In this document: positions 1-6,074 of the stretch, in pieces | Position numbering within the stretch: the first letter of the stretch is position 1 | How the letters are laid out: each line of letters opens with the position of its first letter | Assembly: GCA_031276365.1 (NCBI GenBank) | Contig: JAISNG010000167.1 | Location: 1-6,117 of the forward strand | From: Campylobacteraceae bacterium | Lineage (GTDB): Bacteria; Campylobacterota; Campylobacteria; Campylobacterales; Campylobacteraceae | DNA: 6,117 nt | Direction of reading: 5' to 3' | Notes under the pieces: generated by a model | What the model was told of the DNA's origin: nothing | Databases searched by the model: none | Seen by the model: the letters and a program-made list of their open reading frames with translations, nothing else | Position numbers and translations under genes: made by a program

Positions 1-1137
1 AGCGATAATATCCTGCAAATCTTTATACTTTTGCAAAATTGCCTGAACTCCGCGAGCAATCTTATAATGCTCTTCGCCGATGATTTGCGGATCAAGCACT
101 CTTGAGGTAGAATCAAGCGGGTCAACCGCAGGATAGATGCCTTTTTCCGCGATGCTTCTGCTCAAAACAGTTTTTGCATCCAAGTGTGAAAAAACAGTTG
201 CAGGAGCAGGGTCTGTCAAGTCGTCCGCAGGAACGTAAATCGCCTGAACGGATGTAATCGAACCCTTTTTGGTTGAGGTGATTCTCTCTTGGAATCTTCC
301 CATTTCGCTTGCCAATGTCGGCTGATATCCGACCGCAGACGGAATACGTCCAAGAAGCGCCGACATCTCAGAGCCTGATTGAGAAAATCTGAATATATTG
401 TCTATAAACATCAACACGTCGAGTCCAAGCTCATCTCTAAAATATTCGGCTATCGTAAGACCTGTGAGCGCTACTCTGTTTCTAGCTCCCGGCGGCTCAT
501 TCATCTGTCCGTAGCAGAGGGCTACTTTATCCAAAACGTTGGACTCTTTCATCTCATGATAGAGGTCATTTCCCTCTCTTGTTCTCTCGCCGACTCCTGC
601 AAATACCGAATAACCGCTGTGTTTAAATGCAACGTTGTGGATAAGCTCCATGATGATAACAGTTTTTCCAACACCCGCACCGCCGAACAATCCTACTTTG
701 CCGCCTTTTGAATATGGGGCTAACAAATCCACAACTTTAATGCCCGTTTCAAATATTTCGGACTTTGTGCTCTGCTCTTCAAACGGAGGAGGGTCGCGGT
801 GAATAGACCATCTGTCTTTGCTTTGTATCTCTTCTCCGCCGTCAACGACGTCCCCGATAACATTTATTATGCGTCCCAAGACATTTTCACCGACAGGAAC
901 GCTGATGGGTCCTCCTGTTGCTACCGCTTCAACGCCTCTGGTCAGACCTTCGGTCATATCCATAGCGATAGTTCTTACTCTGCCGTCTCCCAAATGCGCC
1001 GCAACTTCAAGAACAAGTTTGGCTGCTTTTCCTTCAACGGTATAATTTACTACAATTGCTTCATTGATTTTAGGCAGTTCGTCTTTAAAATCCACATCTA
1101 CTACCGGACCTAAAATTTGGCTAACAACTCCACTCAT
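1..1137 (-). CDS. atpD: F1 ATP synthase subunit beta, 3' end cut off by the window
   Basis: This is the catalytic subunit of the F1 head; it makes or hydrolyses ATP at the alpha/beta interfaces on the cytoplasmic face of the inner membrane. The frame is open from the ATG at 1135-1137 to the window edge (379 codons, no stop). The family is about 465-470 residues, so roughly 90 C-terminal residues are missing, and the cut falls just before the expected DELSEED loop. Visible motifs are the P-loop GGAGVGKT (residues 152-159, Lys158), GERTREG with the catalytic Glu184, the Walker B stretch MFIDNIFRF (Asp246), and the alpha/beta family signature PAVDPLDSTS (336-345). The start is fixed by the beta-barrel opening MSGVVSQILGPVVDVDF and by an AAGGAG at 1146-1151, 8 nt upstream. 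It lies 30 nt after atpG; atpC would be expected next. No frameshift was seen in the parts translated. Identity is essentially certain. Confidence 0.98.
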   Translation of the reverse strand, partial: MSGVVSQILGPVVDVDFKDELPKINEAIVVNYTVEGKAAKLVLEVAAHLGDGRVRTIAMDMTEGLTRGVEAVATGGPISVPVGENVLGRIINVIGDVVDGGEEIQSKDRWSIHRDPPPFEEQSTKSEIFETGIKVVDLLAPYSKGGKVGLFGGAGVGKTVIIMELIHNVAFKHSGYSVFAGVGERTREGNDLYHEMKESNVLDKVALCYGQMNEPPGARNRVALTGLTIAEYFRDELGLDVLMFIDNIFRFSQSGSEMSALLGRIPSAVGYQPTLASEMGRFQERITSTKKGSITSVQAIYVPADDLTDPAPATVFSHLDAKTVLSRSIAEKGIYPAVDPLDSTSRVLDPQIIGEEHYKIARGVQAILQKYKDLQDIIA

Positions 1138-1145
1138 AGAATATT

Positions 1146-1151
1146 CTCCTT
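1146..1151 (-). promoter_or_regulatory. Ribosome-binding site of atpD
   Basis: AAGGAG on the minus strand, 8 nt before the atpD ATG. It lies wholly inside the 30-nt atpG-atpD gap, so beta has its own full-strength site and does not rely on coupling to atpG. Confidence 0.85.
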
Positions 1152-1167
1152 ATTTACTTATCTTAAG

Positions 1168-2064
1168 TTATTTCATTGATTCCATACCGCTGATAATCTC
1201 AATAAGTTCAGTGGTTATGGATTCCTGTCTTGCTTTGTTATAAGCTATCGTCAAATGACGAACCCTCTCTTTTGCGTTATTTGTTGCATTGTCCATGGCT
1301 TGCATTCTAGCGCTGTGTTCAGCTGCTAACGAATCTATAAGCGCATAATACATATTGTATTCAAGATATTTTTTCATTAACTCTTCAACTATTGCCTTAT
1401 CGCTTTCGGCTTCTATCTCAAGAAGTGATTTTGATTCGCTTATAGGCTCTCTCTCTTCGCTTTTAGGAGCTTCTACGGGCAGCACGTCAACTATTTTGAG
1501 TTCTTGAGATATCATATTTAGATATCCATTGTGAACCAAAATAATTTTGTCGGTCAGATTTTCCGTAAAATCTTTAACGGCATCCTCTATAATCTCCTGC
1601 GATTTTTTATAGTTGGGTGATGAGGACACGCCCGTGTATTTTTCCAAAAGCTCTATATCCTTAAATGAAAAATAGTCTATTCCCTTGCGTCCTACGGCGC
1701 GAAGCCTGACTTTGACGCCAAGAGTTTTAAACTCATCCATCAATCTTCTTACTGCTTTGATTGTCTGCACGTTAAAACCGCCGCAAAGTCCCTTATCGGC
1801 TGTTATAAATATAATATCTACGATTTTAGGTTCATTGTTCAGCTTAAAAAATTTGCTGTCCATACTGCCTGCTTTATATTGTGAAAGCTTATAAGAGATT
1901 TCCGAGAGCATTTCATTGATTTTGTTTGCATATACTCTTGACTGCCTTGCCACCTCTTCGGCTTTACGCAATTTGGCGGTAGATACAAGCTTCATGGCAC
2001 GCGTTGTTTTTTGCGTGTTTTGGACGCTTTTTATCTTCCTTTTTATCTCTTTAAGATTGGACAT
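1168..2064 (-). CDS. atpG: F1 ATP synthase subunit gamma
   Basis: Gamma is the central rotor shaft: its N- and C-terminal helices form a coiled coil inside the alpha3-beta3 ring and couple c-ring rotation to catalysis. The protein has 298 residues, slightly longer than the common 285-295. The N-terminal helix (residues 1-55) carries the conserved TRAMKLVSTAKLRKA. The Rossmann-like middle domain has ITADKGLCGGFN (87-98). The C-terminal helix begins with AAEHSARMQAMDNATNNA (247-264) and ends in ITTELIEIISGMES (283-296), the gamma signature with Met294 where the pattern normally has Ala. The ATG at 2062-2064 lies 3 nt after the atpA stop, and its site AAAGGA (2071-2076) is formed by the last two sense codons of atpA, so translation is probably coupled to alpha. 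The TAA stop is at 1168-1170. Confidence 0.98.
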   Translation of the reverse strand: MSNLKEIKRKIKSVQNTQKTTRAMKLVSTAKLRKAEEVARQSRVYANKINEMLSEISYKLSQYKAGSMDSKFFKLNNEPKIVDIIFITADKGLCGGFNVQTIKAVRRLMDEFKTLGVKVRLRAVGRKGIDYFSFKDIELLEKYTGVSSSPNYKKSQEIIEDAVKDFTENLTDKIILVHNGYLNMISQELKIVDVLPVEAPKSEEREPISESKSLLEIEAESDKAIVEELMKKYLEYNMYYALIDSLAAEHSARMQAMDNATNNAKERVRHLTIAYNKARQESITTELIEIISGMESMK

Positions 2065-2067
2065 ACT

Positions 2068-3588
2068 CTATCCTTTAACTGCAAAGGTAGTTTTAAAGTC
2101 ATTCAATGCTTTTTTCAAAGTATCTTCAATATCCTTATCAAGAACTTTTTTGGCTCTTACCTGTTCTAAAATATCCGGATATTTTGCCTCAATGAACGGA
2201 TACAGCTCATTTTCAAATTTGCCTATATCAGCAGTTGCGACATCATCCAAAAACCCTTTAGCGCCCGCATATATGATGACAACCTGTTTTTCAACAGCAA
2301 GCGGAGAGTATGGAGGCTGTTTTAAAAGTTCAACCATTCTTTGTCCGCGCTCAAGCTGTTTACGGCTTGCTTCATCCAAATCGCTTGCAAATTGAGCAAA
2401 CGCCTGAAGCTCTCTGTATTGAGCAAGGTCAAGCCTTAGCGTACCTGAAACTTGCTTAGTTGCTTTGATTTGAGCAGCGCCGCCTACGCGGGATACGGAC
2501 AAGCCGACGTTGATTGCAGGACGAATACCTGAGTTAAACAAGTCTGTTTCAAGGAATATCTGTCCGTCTGTTATGGATATGACGTTTGTAGGAATATATG
2601 CCGAAACGTCGCCTGCCTGCGTTTCTATAATAGGAAGTGCCGTAAGCGAACCGGCTCCCAATTCGTCATTTAATTTTGAAGATCTCTCCAAAAGTCTTGA
2701 GTGAAGATAAAATACGTCGCCAGGATACGCCTCACGTCCAGGAGGTCTTCTTAATATCAAGGACATTTCGCGGTAAGCGATAGCGTGTTTTGTCAAATCA
2801 TCATAAATAATAAGTGCATGGCGTGAATTGTCTCTGAAATATTCGCCCATTGTAACGCCCGCATACGGAGCAAGATATTGAAGCGCTGCAGAATCGCTCG
2901 CACCAGCATTTACTATAATGGTATAATCCATAGCTCCATGCTCTTCAAGTTTTTTTACAACCTGTGCGACTGTTGACTGTTTTTGACCGACAGCTACATA
3001 TATACAGATGACATTTTGCCCTTTTTGATTGATAATCGTATCAACGGCTACTGTTGTTTTGCCCGTTTGTCTGTCGCCGATGATAAGTTCTCTTTGTCCG
3101 CGTCCGATAGGAACAAGTGCGTCAATAGCCTTGATGCCTGTTTGAAGCGGTTCATGAACAGATTTTCTTGCCATAATGCCAGGAGCTTTCTCCTCTACAA
3201 ATCTGCTCTCTTTTGCCTCAATAGGACCTTTTGCATCTATCGGGTCGCCAAGTGAATTTACTACGCGTCCGATGATTGCATCACCAACGGGAACTTGCAA
3301 AAGGCGTCCAAGTCTTTTGACTGATGAGCCTTCATGTATGCCGTCGCTTTTTCCAAGAACAACTATACCAACGCTTGATTCCTCAAGGTTAAGCGCCATT
3401 CCGCGCTCGCCGTTCTCGAACTCCACCATTTCGCCCGCCATGATGTTGTTTAATCCGTAAACGTTTGCAACGCCGTCTGCTACCGCTATAACTTTACCGG
3501 TCTCTTCAACGTTTACGCTGAGATTAAAGTTTTCAATCCTCTCTTTTATGATAGAGCTAATTTCGTCCGCTTTAATTTTAGTTGCCAC
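2068..3588 (-). CDS. atpA: F1 ATP synthase subunit alpha, GTG start
   Basis: Alpha alternates with beta in the F1 head, binds non-catalytic nucleotide and supplies the arginine finger. The 506 residues match the family's usual 500-513. Visible are the N-terminal helix that meets delta (ADEISSIIKERIENF, residues 7-21), a beta-barrel to about residue 95, the P-loop GDRQTGKT (171-178), Walker B ALIIYDDL (258-265), the signature PAINVGLSVS (357-366) and the arginine finger Arg367 in SVSRVGG. The start codon is GTG (3586-3588). It is chosen because an AAGGAG lies 8 nt upstream and because it places the conserved ADEISSIIKERI at the expected distance from the N-terminus. The gap to atpH is 24 nt and to atpG 3 nt. 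The stop is TAG at 2068-2070. All key residues are present, so this looks like a fully active alpha subunit. Confidence 0.98.
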   Translation of the reverse strand: MATKIKADEISSIIKERIENFNLSVNVEETGKVIAVADGVANVYGLNNIMAGEMVEFENGERGMALNLEESSVGIVVLGKSDGIHEGSSVKRLGRLLQVPVGDAIIGRVVNSLGDPIDAKGPIEAKESRFVEEKAPGIMARKSVHEPLQTGIKAIDALVPIGRGQRELIIGDRQTGKTTVAVDTIINQKGQNVICIYVAVGQKQSTVAQVVKKLEEHGAMDYTIIVNAGASDSAALQYLAPYAGVTMGEYFRDNSRHALIIYDDLTKHAIAYREMSLILRRPPGREAYPGDVFYLHSRLLERSSKLNDELGAGSLTALPIIETQAGDVSAYIPTNVISITDGQIFLETDLFNSGIRPAINVGLSVSRVGGAAQIKATKQVSGTLRLDLAQYRELQAFAQFASDLDEASRKQLERGQRMVELLKQPPYSPLAVEKQVVIIYAGAKGFLDDVATADIGKFENELYPFIEAKYPDILEQVRAKKVLDKDIEDTLKKALNDFKTTFAVKG

Positions 3589-3596
3589 TTTTATTA

Positions 3597-3602
3597 CTCC
3601 TT
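3597..3602 (-). promoter_or_regulatory. Ribosome-binding site deciding the GTG start of atpA
   Basis: AAGGAG on the minus strand, separated by 8 nt (TAATAAAA) from the GTG at 3586-3588. It lies in the 24-nt atpH-atpA gap. Its spacing matches that of the atpD site and supports GTG as the true initiator. Confidence 0.85.
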
Positions 3603-3612
3603 AGGTTCTTAA

Positions 3613-4140
3613 TTATATTGCTTTAAGTATATGCTCACTCATTTGAGCTTTCAGTCTGTCAAGTGAAAAACTTGTTTCCACTCCTATGTCGTCTATTTGA
3701 ATCTTGATGCCTTTATAATTTGATTTTTCTACCTTAAAATTTATATCCGCGCCGAATTTTTTGCTGAAACTCTTTTGTAAACTCTCCGCCTGCTCTTTGC
3801 TTATCTCTTTATCTGTGTAGATTTTACCCTCGTAACGGTTGTTTTTAAGGGAGATTTGAAATTCAAACTCTTTATAGATATCAGGTAAAAGAAGCAGTCT
3901 TCCATGTTCACTCAAAAGAGCAATGAAATTGACAAGTTTTTTATCGTCTGTTTTTAAAACAGAGATAACAATCGCTTTTTTATCTTCTTTGCTTACGTTA
4001 GGAGCGGAGAGAATAGATACAAATTTTGCTATGCCAAATGCGCTGTTAAGTTCGCCAAGCGCACTTTGCACATTTGCAAGCTCCTTATCGCCAAAGCTTT
4101 CAAATAAGGCTCTAACATATCTTTTTGCTATGATGCTCAT
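3613..4140 (-). CDS. atpH: F1 ATP synthase subunit delta (OSCP family)
   Basis: Delta sits on top of the F1 head and ties it to the b'/b peripheral stalk, keeping the head from turning with the rotor. The 175 residues match the family's usual 175-185. The six-helix N-terminal domain opens with IAKRYVRALFE (residues 4-14) and includes LVNFIALLSEHGRLLLLPDI (69-88), the conserved NF..LL.E..R pattern. The C-terminal domain ends with the weakly conserved delta signature region around GIKIQIDDIGVETSFSLDRL (144-163). The ATG (4138-4140) shares one base with the TAA stop of atpF, as TAATG, with AAAAGG 7 nt upstream inside atpF. This implies coupling to b, its assembly partner. The stop is TAA at 3613-3615. 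Confidence 0.96.
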   Translation of the reverse strand: MSIIAKRYVRALFESFGDKELANVQSALGELNSAFGIAKFVSILSAPNVSKEDKKAIVISVLKTDDKKLVNFIALLSEHGRLLLLPDIYKEFEFQISLKNNRYEGKIYTDKEISKEQAESLQKSFSKKFGADINFKVEKSNYKGIKIQIDDIGVETSFSLDRLKAQMSEHILKAI

Positions 4141-4646
4141 TATGCTACCTTTTTCAAAAGAATATTGATAAATTTCTCTTTGTCTATCACGATAGACTCT
4201 TCGCTGAAAAGCTCGTTAAGCGTTTCATTTACTACCGCGCGCACCATTTTGCGTCTTTCTATATCCATCTGGTCTTGATTTGCCTTTTCAAGATTTTTAA
4301 TCTCTAAAACCAAATCCGAAGAAATTTTTGCAATCATCATTTTATTCTCTTTTTCAGACGTTGTAAGAAGCGCTTTAGCAGCTGCTTTAGCCTCTTCAAC
4401 CTTTTCCAAAGCTTCGCTTTTTCGTTTTTTAGACTCTTTTAGCTTTTCTTGAATCGCATTTAATTTGTCTGCGATAGAGTTTTTTCTGTTCTTAAAAAAG
4501 TTCTTGATGATATTTGCCAAAAGATAATATAAAAGTCCCGCAAAGAGAAGAAAATTGACGCTTCTTCGGAATATGTCGGTTTCACCGCCATCGCCGCTTG
4601 CCAACGCCAAGGCGGGAATAATCAACAATATAAGATATTTTTGCAT
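4140..4646 (-). CDS. atpF: Fo ATP synthase subunit b with a signal-peptide-like N-terminus
   Basis: Subunit b is one of the two peripheral-stalk proteins, membrane-anchored with a long cytoplasmic helix that reaches delta. It has 168 residues. Residues 1-16 look like a short signal peptide: Lys3, then a hydrophobic run ending in ALALA, then SG. A polar stretch (17-28, SGDGGETDIFRR) follows. The membrane helix is at about 30-47 (NFLLFAGLLYYLLANIIKNF), and a charged, Ala/Lys/Glu-rich coiled-coil region runs from about 52 to 145. Most b subunits begin directly with the membrane helix, so the extra segment is notable, although I recall similar leaders in Campylobacter and Helicobacter AtpF. The ATG (4644-4646) is 8 nt after atpF', with AGGAG overlapping the upstream TAG stop. 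The stop shares a base with the atpH start. Confidence 0.95.
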   Translation of the reverse strand: MQKYLILLIIPALALASGDGGETDIFRRSVNFLLFAGLLYYLLANIIKNFFKNRKNSIADKLNAIQEKLKESKKRKSEALEKVEEAKAAAKALLTTSEKENKMMIAKISSDLVLEIKNLEKANQDQMDIERRKMVRAVVNETLNELFSEESIVIDKEKFINILLKKVA

Positions 4647-4654
4647 ACTCTCTC

Positions 4655-5083
4655 CTATATCTTGCTAAGTTTTGCTTTAAGAGCTTCTCTAAAAAGCGGT
4701 ATTTGGCTTCTTAGAGCGTTTTTAAGCTCTGTTTTTTCACTCTCAAGAGCCTTTATAAATTCGTTATATTCACTCTCAAGTCTGCTTTTTTTTGCTTCAA
4801 GTTCTTTGACTGCGTCTGCTCTTGCAGCGGTTAAAATCTCCATGCGCTTTGCCGCAGCCTTGTTTTTGGCATTGAGTATGATTTGATTTGCCTCTTCATG
4901 ATAGATGCCCACATCATCAGCATTTTGAGCTGCATTTTCCAAATCATTCCTAATCATACTCTCTCTATTGTTGATAAAATCAAGCAACGGCTTGTAAAGA
5001 ACTTTGTTAAGAACGATGAGCAGAACCAAAAACAGTACTGCCGTAGAACACAACAACGTGATATCAATATCCAGCATATTCAT
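4655..5083 (-). CDS. atpF': Fo ATP synthase subunit b' (second b-type stalk subunit)
   Basis: This is a b-type stalk subunit that is expected to pair with AtpF as a b'/b heterodimer, as in chloroplasts, cyanobacteria and phototrophic alphaproteobacteria. It has 142 residues: a short N-terminus, one membrane helix at about residues 8-27, the family motif NKVLYKPLLDFINNRE (26-41), then a long charged helix to the end. Unlike AtpF it has no leader segment. Two in-frame ATGs lie at codons 1 and 3. The first (5081-5083) is preferred because AAGGAG at 5093-5098 is 9 nt away, against 15 nt for the second. It is the first gene after the 127-nt parB gap and so probably the first gene of the atp transcript. 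An A8 run lies in the codons at 4786-4793. The stop is TAG at 4655-4657. Confidence 0.95.
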   Translation of the reverse strand: MNMLDIDITLLCSTAVLFLVLLIVLNKVLYKPLLDFINNRESMIRNDLENAAQNADDVGIYHEEANQIILNAKNKAAAKRMEILTAARADAVKELEAKKSRLESEYNEFIKALESEKTELKNALRSQIPLFREALKAKLSKI

Positions 5084-5092
5084 GTAGAGTAT

Positions 5093-5098
5093 CTCCTT
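5093..5098 (-). promoter_or_regulatory. Ribosome-binding site of atpF'
   Basis: AAGGAG on the minus strand, 9 nt before the first of two in-frame ATGs. It decides in favour of the upstream start. It lies 6 nt downstream (in mRNA sense) of the hairpin at 5105-5124. Confidence 0.8.
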
Positions 5099-5104
5099 AT
5101 TTTT

Positions 5105-5124
5105 ATAGATGTATTAGCATCTAT
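5105..5124 (-). repeat. Inverted repeat / small hairpin in the atpF' leader
   Basis: Perfect 7-nt arms ATAGATG and CATCTAT (5105-5111 and 5118-5124) flank a 6-nt loop. In the mRNA sense the hairpin sits 6 nt before the atpF' ribosome-binding site. On the plus strand it is followed by five T residues, but with only two GC pairs and no plus-strand gene it is a poor terminator candidate. It could be a leader stem affecting translation or stability, a protein-binding palindrome, or chance in AT-rich DNA. Confidence 0.4.
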
Positions 5125-5210
5125 TTTTACTGCGTAAATAAAATTTTTTACATAAGTGTGGGATTTTACCATTTAAAACAAAAAAATCTTATTAAATTTG
5201 TACATAAAAA

Positions 5211-6068
5211 CTATTTCCACTCTTTTATGCGCTCTAAAAAATTCTCTATCTCTTTGATATTTTTAAAATTTATCGTCAAACTCTCTTTTGCTATTTTAAC
5301 TTTCAGTCCGATATCCGCTATCTTTTTTTGTATTACTTGCAACGAAGGGTGCGCTTTGGTTTCGGTTTTTCTTTTTTTTAGCGATGATGGATTTGCCTTA
5401 AGCTGTTTTACGAGATTTTCCGTTTCTCTTACGCTTAAACGCTGCCCTAAAATGGTATTTACTATCGTCTCTTCATCAATTGCGTCAAGTCCTACTATTA
5501 TCTTTGCATGTCCTTGTGAGATTTTATTTTCTACTATAAGCTGCTTGGTTCTTTCTGAAAGCGATAAAAGTCTTATGGTATTTGTTATCTGCGCTCTTGA
5601 TTTGTGTATAATATCCGAAAGTCCGTCCTGCGTTATGTTGTATTCGTCTATAAGCTCCTGATACGCCCGCCCAAGTTCTATTGGATTTAAGTCTTCTCTT
5701 TGGATATTTTCTATAAGCGCAAGTTCGCGGAGTTTTTCCGACTCATAATCGGCTATAATGGCTTTGATAGTCGTAAAGCCCGCAATTTGGCTTGCACGAA
5801 GTCTTCTTTCGCCTGCCAAAAGCATAAAACCGTCATCTTTTTTTATAACAAGTATGGGCTGTAAAAGCCCATGTTTTTTTATGGAAGATGCTAAATCCTT
5901 CAGTGTGTCCTCTTTAAAAACACTTCGCGGCTGATAGGGATTTGGCGTGATTTTGTTTATATCTATCTCTTGAATGCGGGAGCTGTCCTGCTGAAACTCC
6001 TGTCTATAAGCCTCTTCAACGTCCTCAAAGATAGCGCCCAATCCCCTTCCCAATGCCTGTTTTGCCAT
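5211..6068 (-). CDS. parB: Chromosome-partitioning protein ParB (Spo0J/Noc family)
   Basis: ParB is a DNA-binding CTPase that loads on parS sites near the origin, slides and spreads, and is moved by ParA so that origins segregate. It has 285 residues, normal for chromosomal ParB. The N-terminal LGRGLGAIF (residues 6-14) is the conserved segment that contacts ParA. The CTP-binding domain has NPYQPR (43-48), GERRLRA (86-92) and ENIQREDLNP (120-129). A helix-turn-helix follows at about 143-168, then SQGHAK (184-189). A basic linker (230-239) leads to the C-terminal dimerisation segment. The ATG (6066-6068) lies 6 nt after the parA stop, with AGGA overlapping that stop, so parA and parB are probably coupled. 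Homopolymer A tracts of 7, 7 and 8 occur in the coding strand. No consensus CACGTG-centred parS site lies in the window. Confidence 0.96.
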   Translation of the reverse strand: MAKQALGRGLGAIFEDVEEAYRQEFQQDSSRIQEIDINKITPNPYQPRSVFKEDTLKDLASSIKKHGLLQPILVIKKDDGFMLLAGERRLRASQIAGFTTIKAIIADYESEKLRELALIENIQREDLNPIELGRAYQELIDEYNITQDGLSDIIHKSRAQITNTIRLLSLSERTKQLIVENKISQGHAKIIVGLDAIDEETIVNTILGQRLSVRETENLVKQLKANPSSLKKRKTETKAHPSLQVIQKKIADIGLKVKIAKESLTINFKNIKEIENFLERIKEWK

Positions 6069-6074
6069 ACGTTC

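Larger units (their letters stand above)
5084..5210 (-). promoter_or_regulatory. AT-rich parB-atpF' intergenic region, probable atp promoter region
   Basis: This 127-nt gap is by far the longest in the window and contains no credible gene. In mRNA order it holds T-rich stretches after the parB stop (T7 then T4 around 5176-5187), a TAAAAT at 5163-5168 that matches the sigma70 -10 consensus at five of six positions, a small hairpin (5105-5124) and the atpF' ribosome-binding site. No TTGACA-like -35 is present at standard spacing, but Campylobacter-type vegetative promoters typically use upstream T-rich periodicity instead. Initiation from this -10 would begin near 5156 and leave a leader of about 70 nt. 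No GC-rich hairpin terminates parB, so parAB transcripts may also read through. Confidence 0.45.

Noticed and set aside
379..1113. Several plus-strand open frames opposite atpD
   Set aside because: They are shadows of the beta-subunit frame, which is open throughout on the minus strand with all motifs intact.
1916..2395. Plus-strand open frame of 159 codons opposite atpG and atpA
   Set aside because: Overlaps two certain genes on the opposite strand, shows no recognisable domain and has no sensible ribosome-binding context.
5102..5107. TATAAA as an alternative -10 box for atpF'
   Set aside because: Transcription from it would begin within the atpF' ribosome-binding site and yield an mRNA lacking it.
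5105..5128. Plus-strand hairpin plus T5 as an intrinsic terminator
   Set aside because: The stem has only two GC pairs and there is no plus-strand gene to terminate. For minus-strand transcripts the hairpin is followed by A residues, not U.
5041..5210. parS partition site near parB
   Set aside because: No CACGTG-centred 16-bp palindrome is present here or elsewhere in the window. The ACGTG near 5056 is not part of a palindrome.
5158..5661. Plus-strand open frame of 167 codons opposite parB
   Set aside because: Lies antisense to a complete, motif-bearing parB. The translation is Ser/Phe/Ile-rich and low in charge, as expected for the reverse of AT-rich coding DNA, and no family is recognisable.
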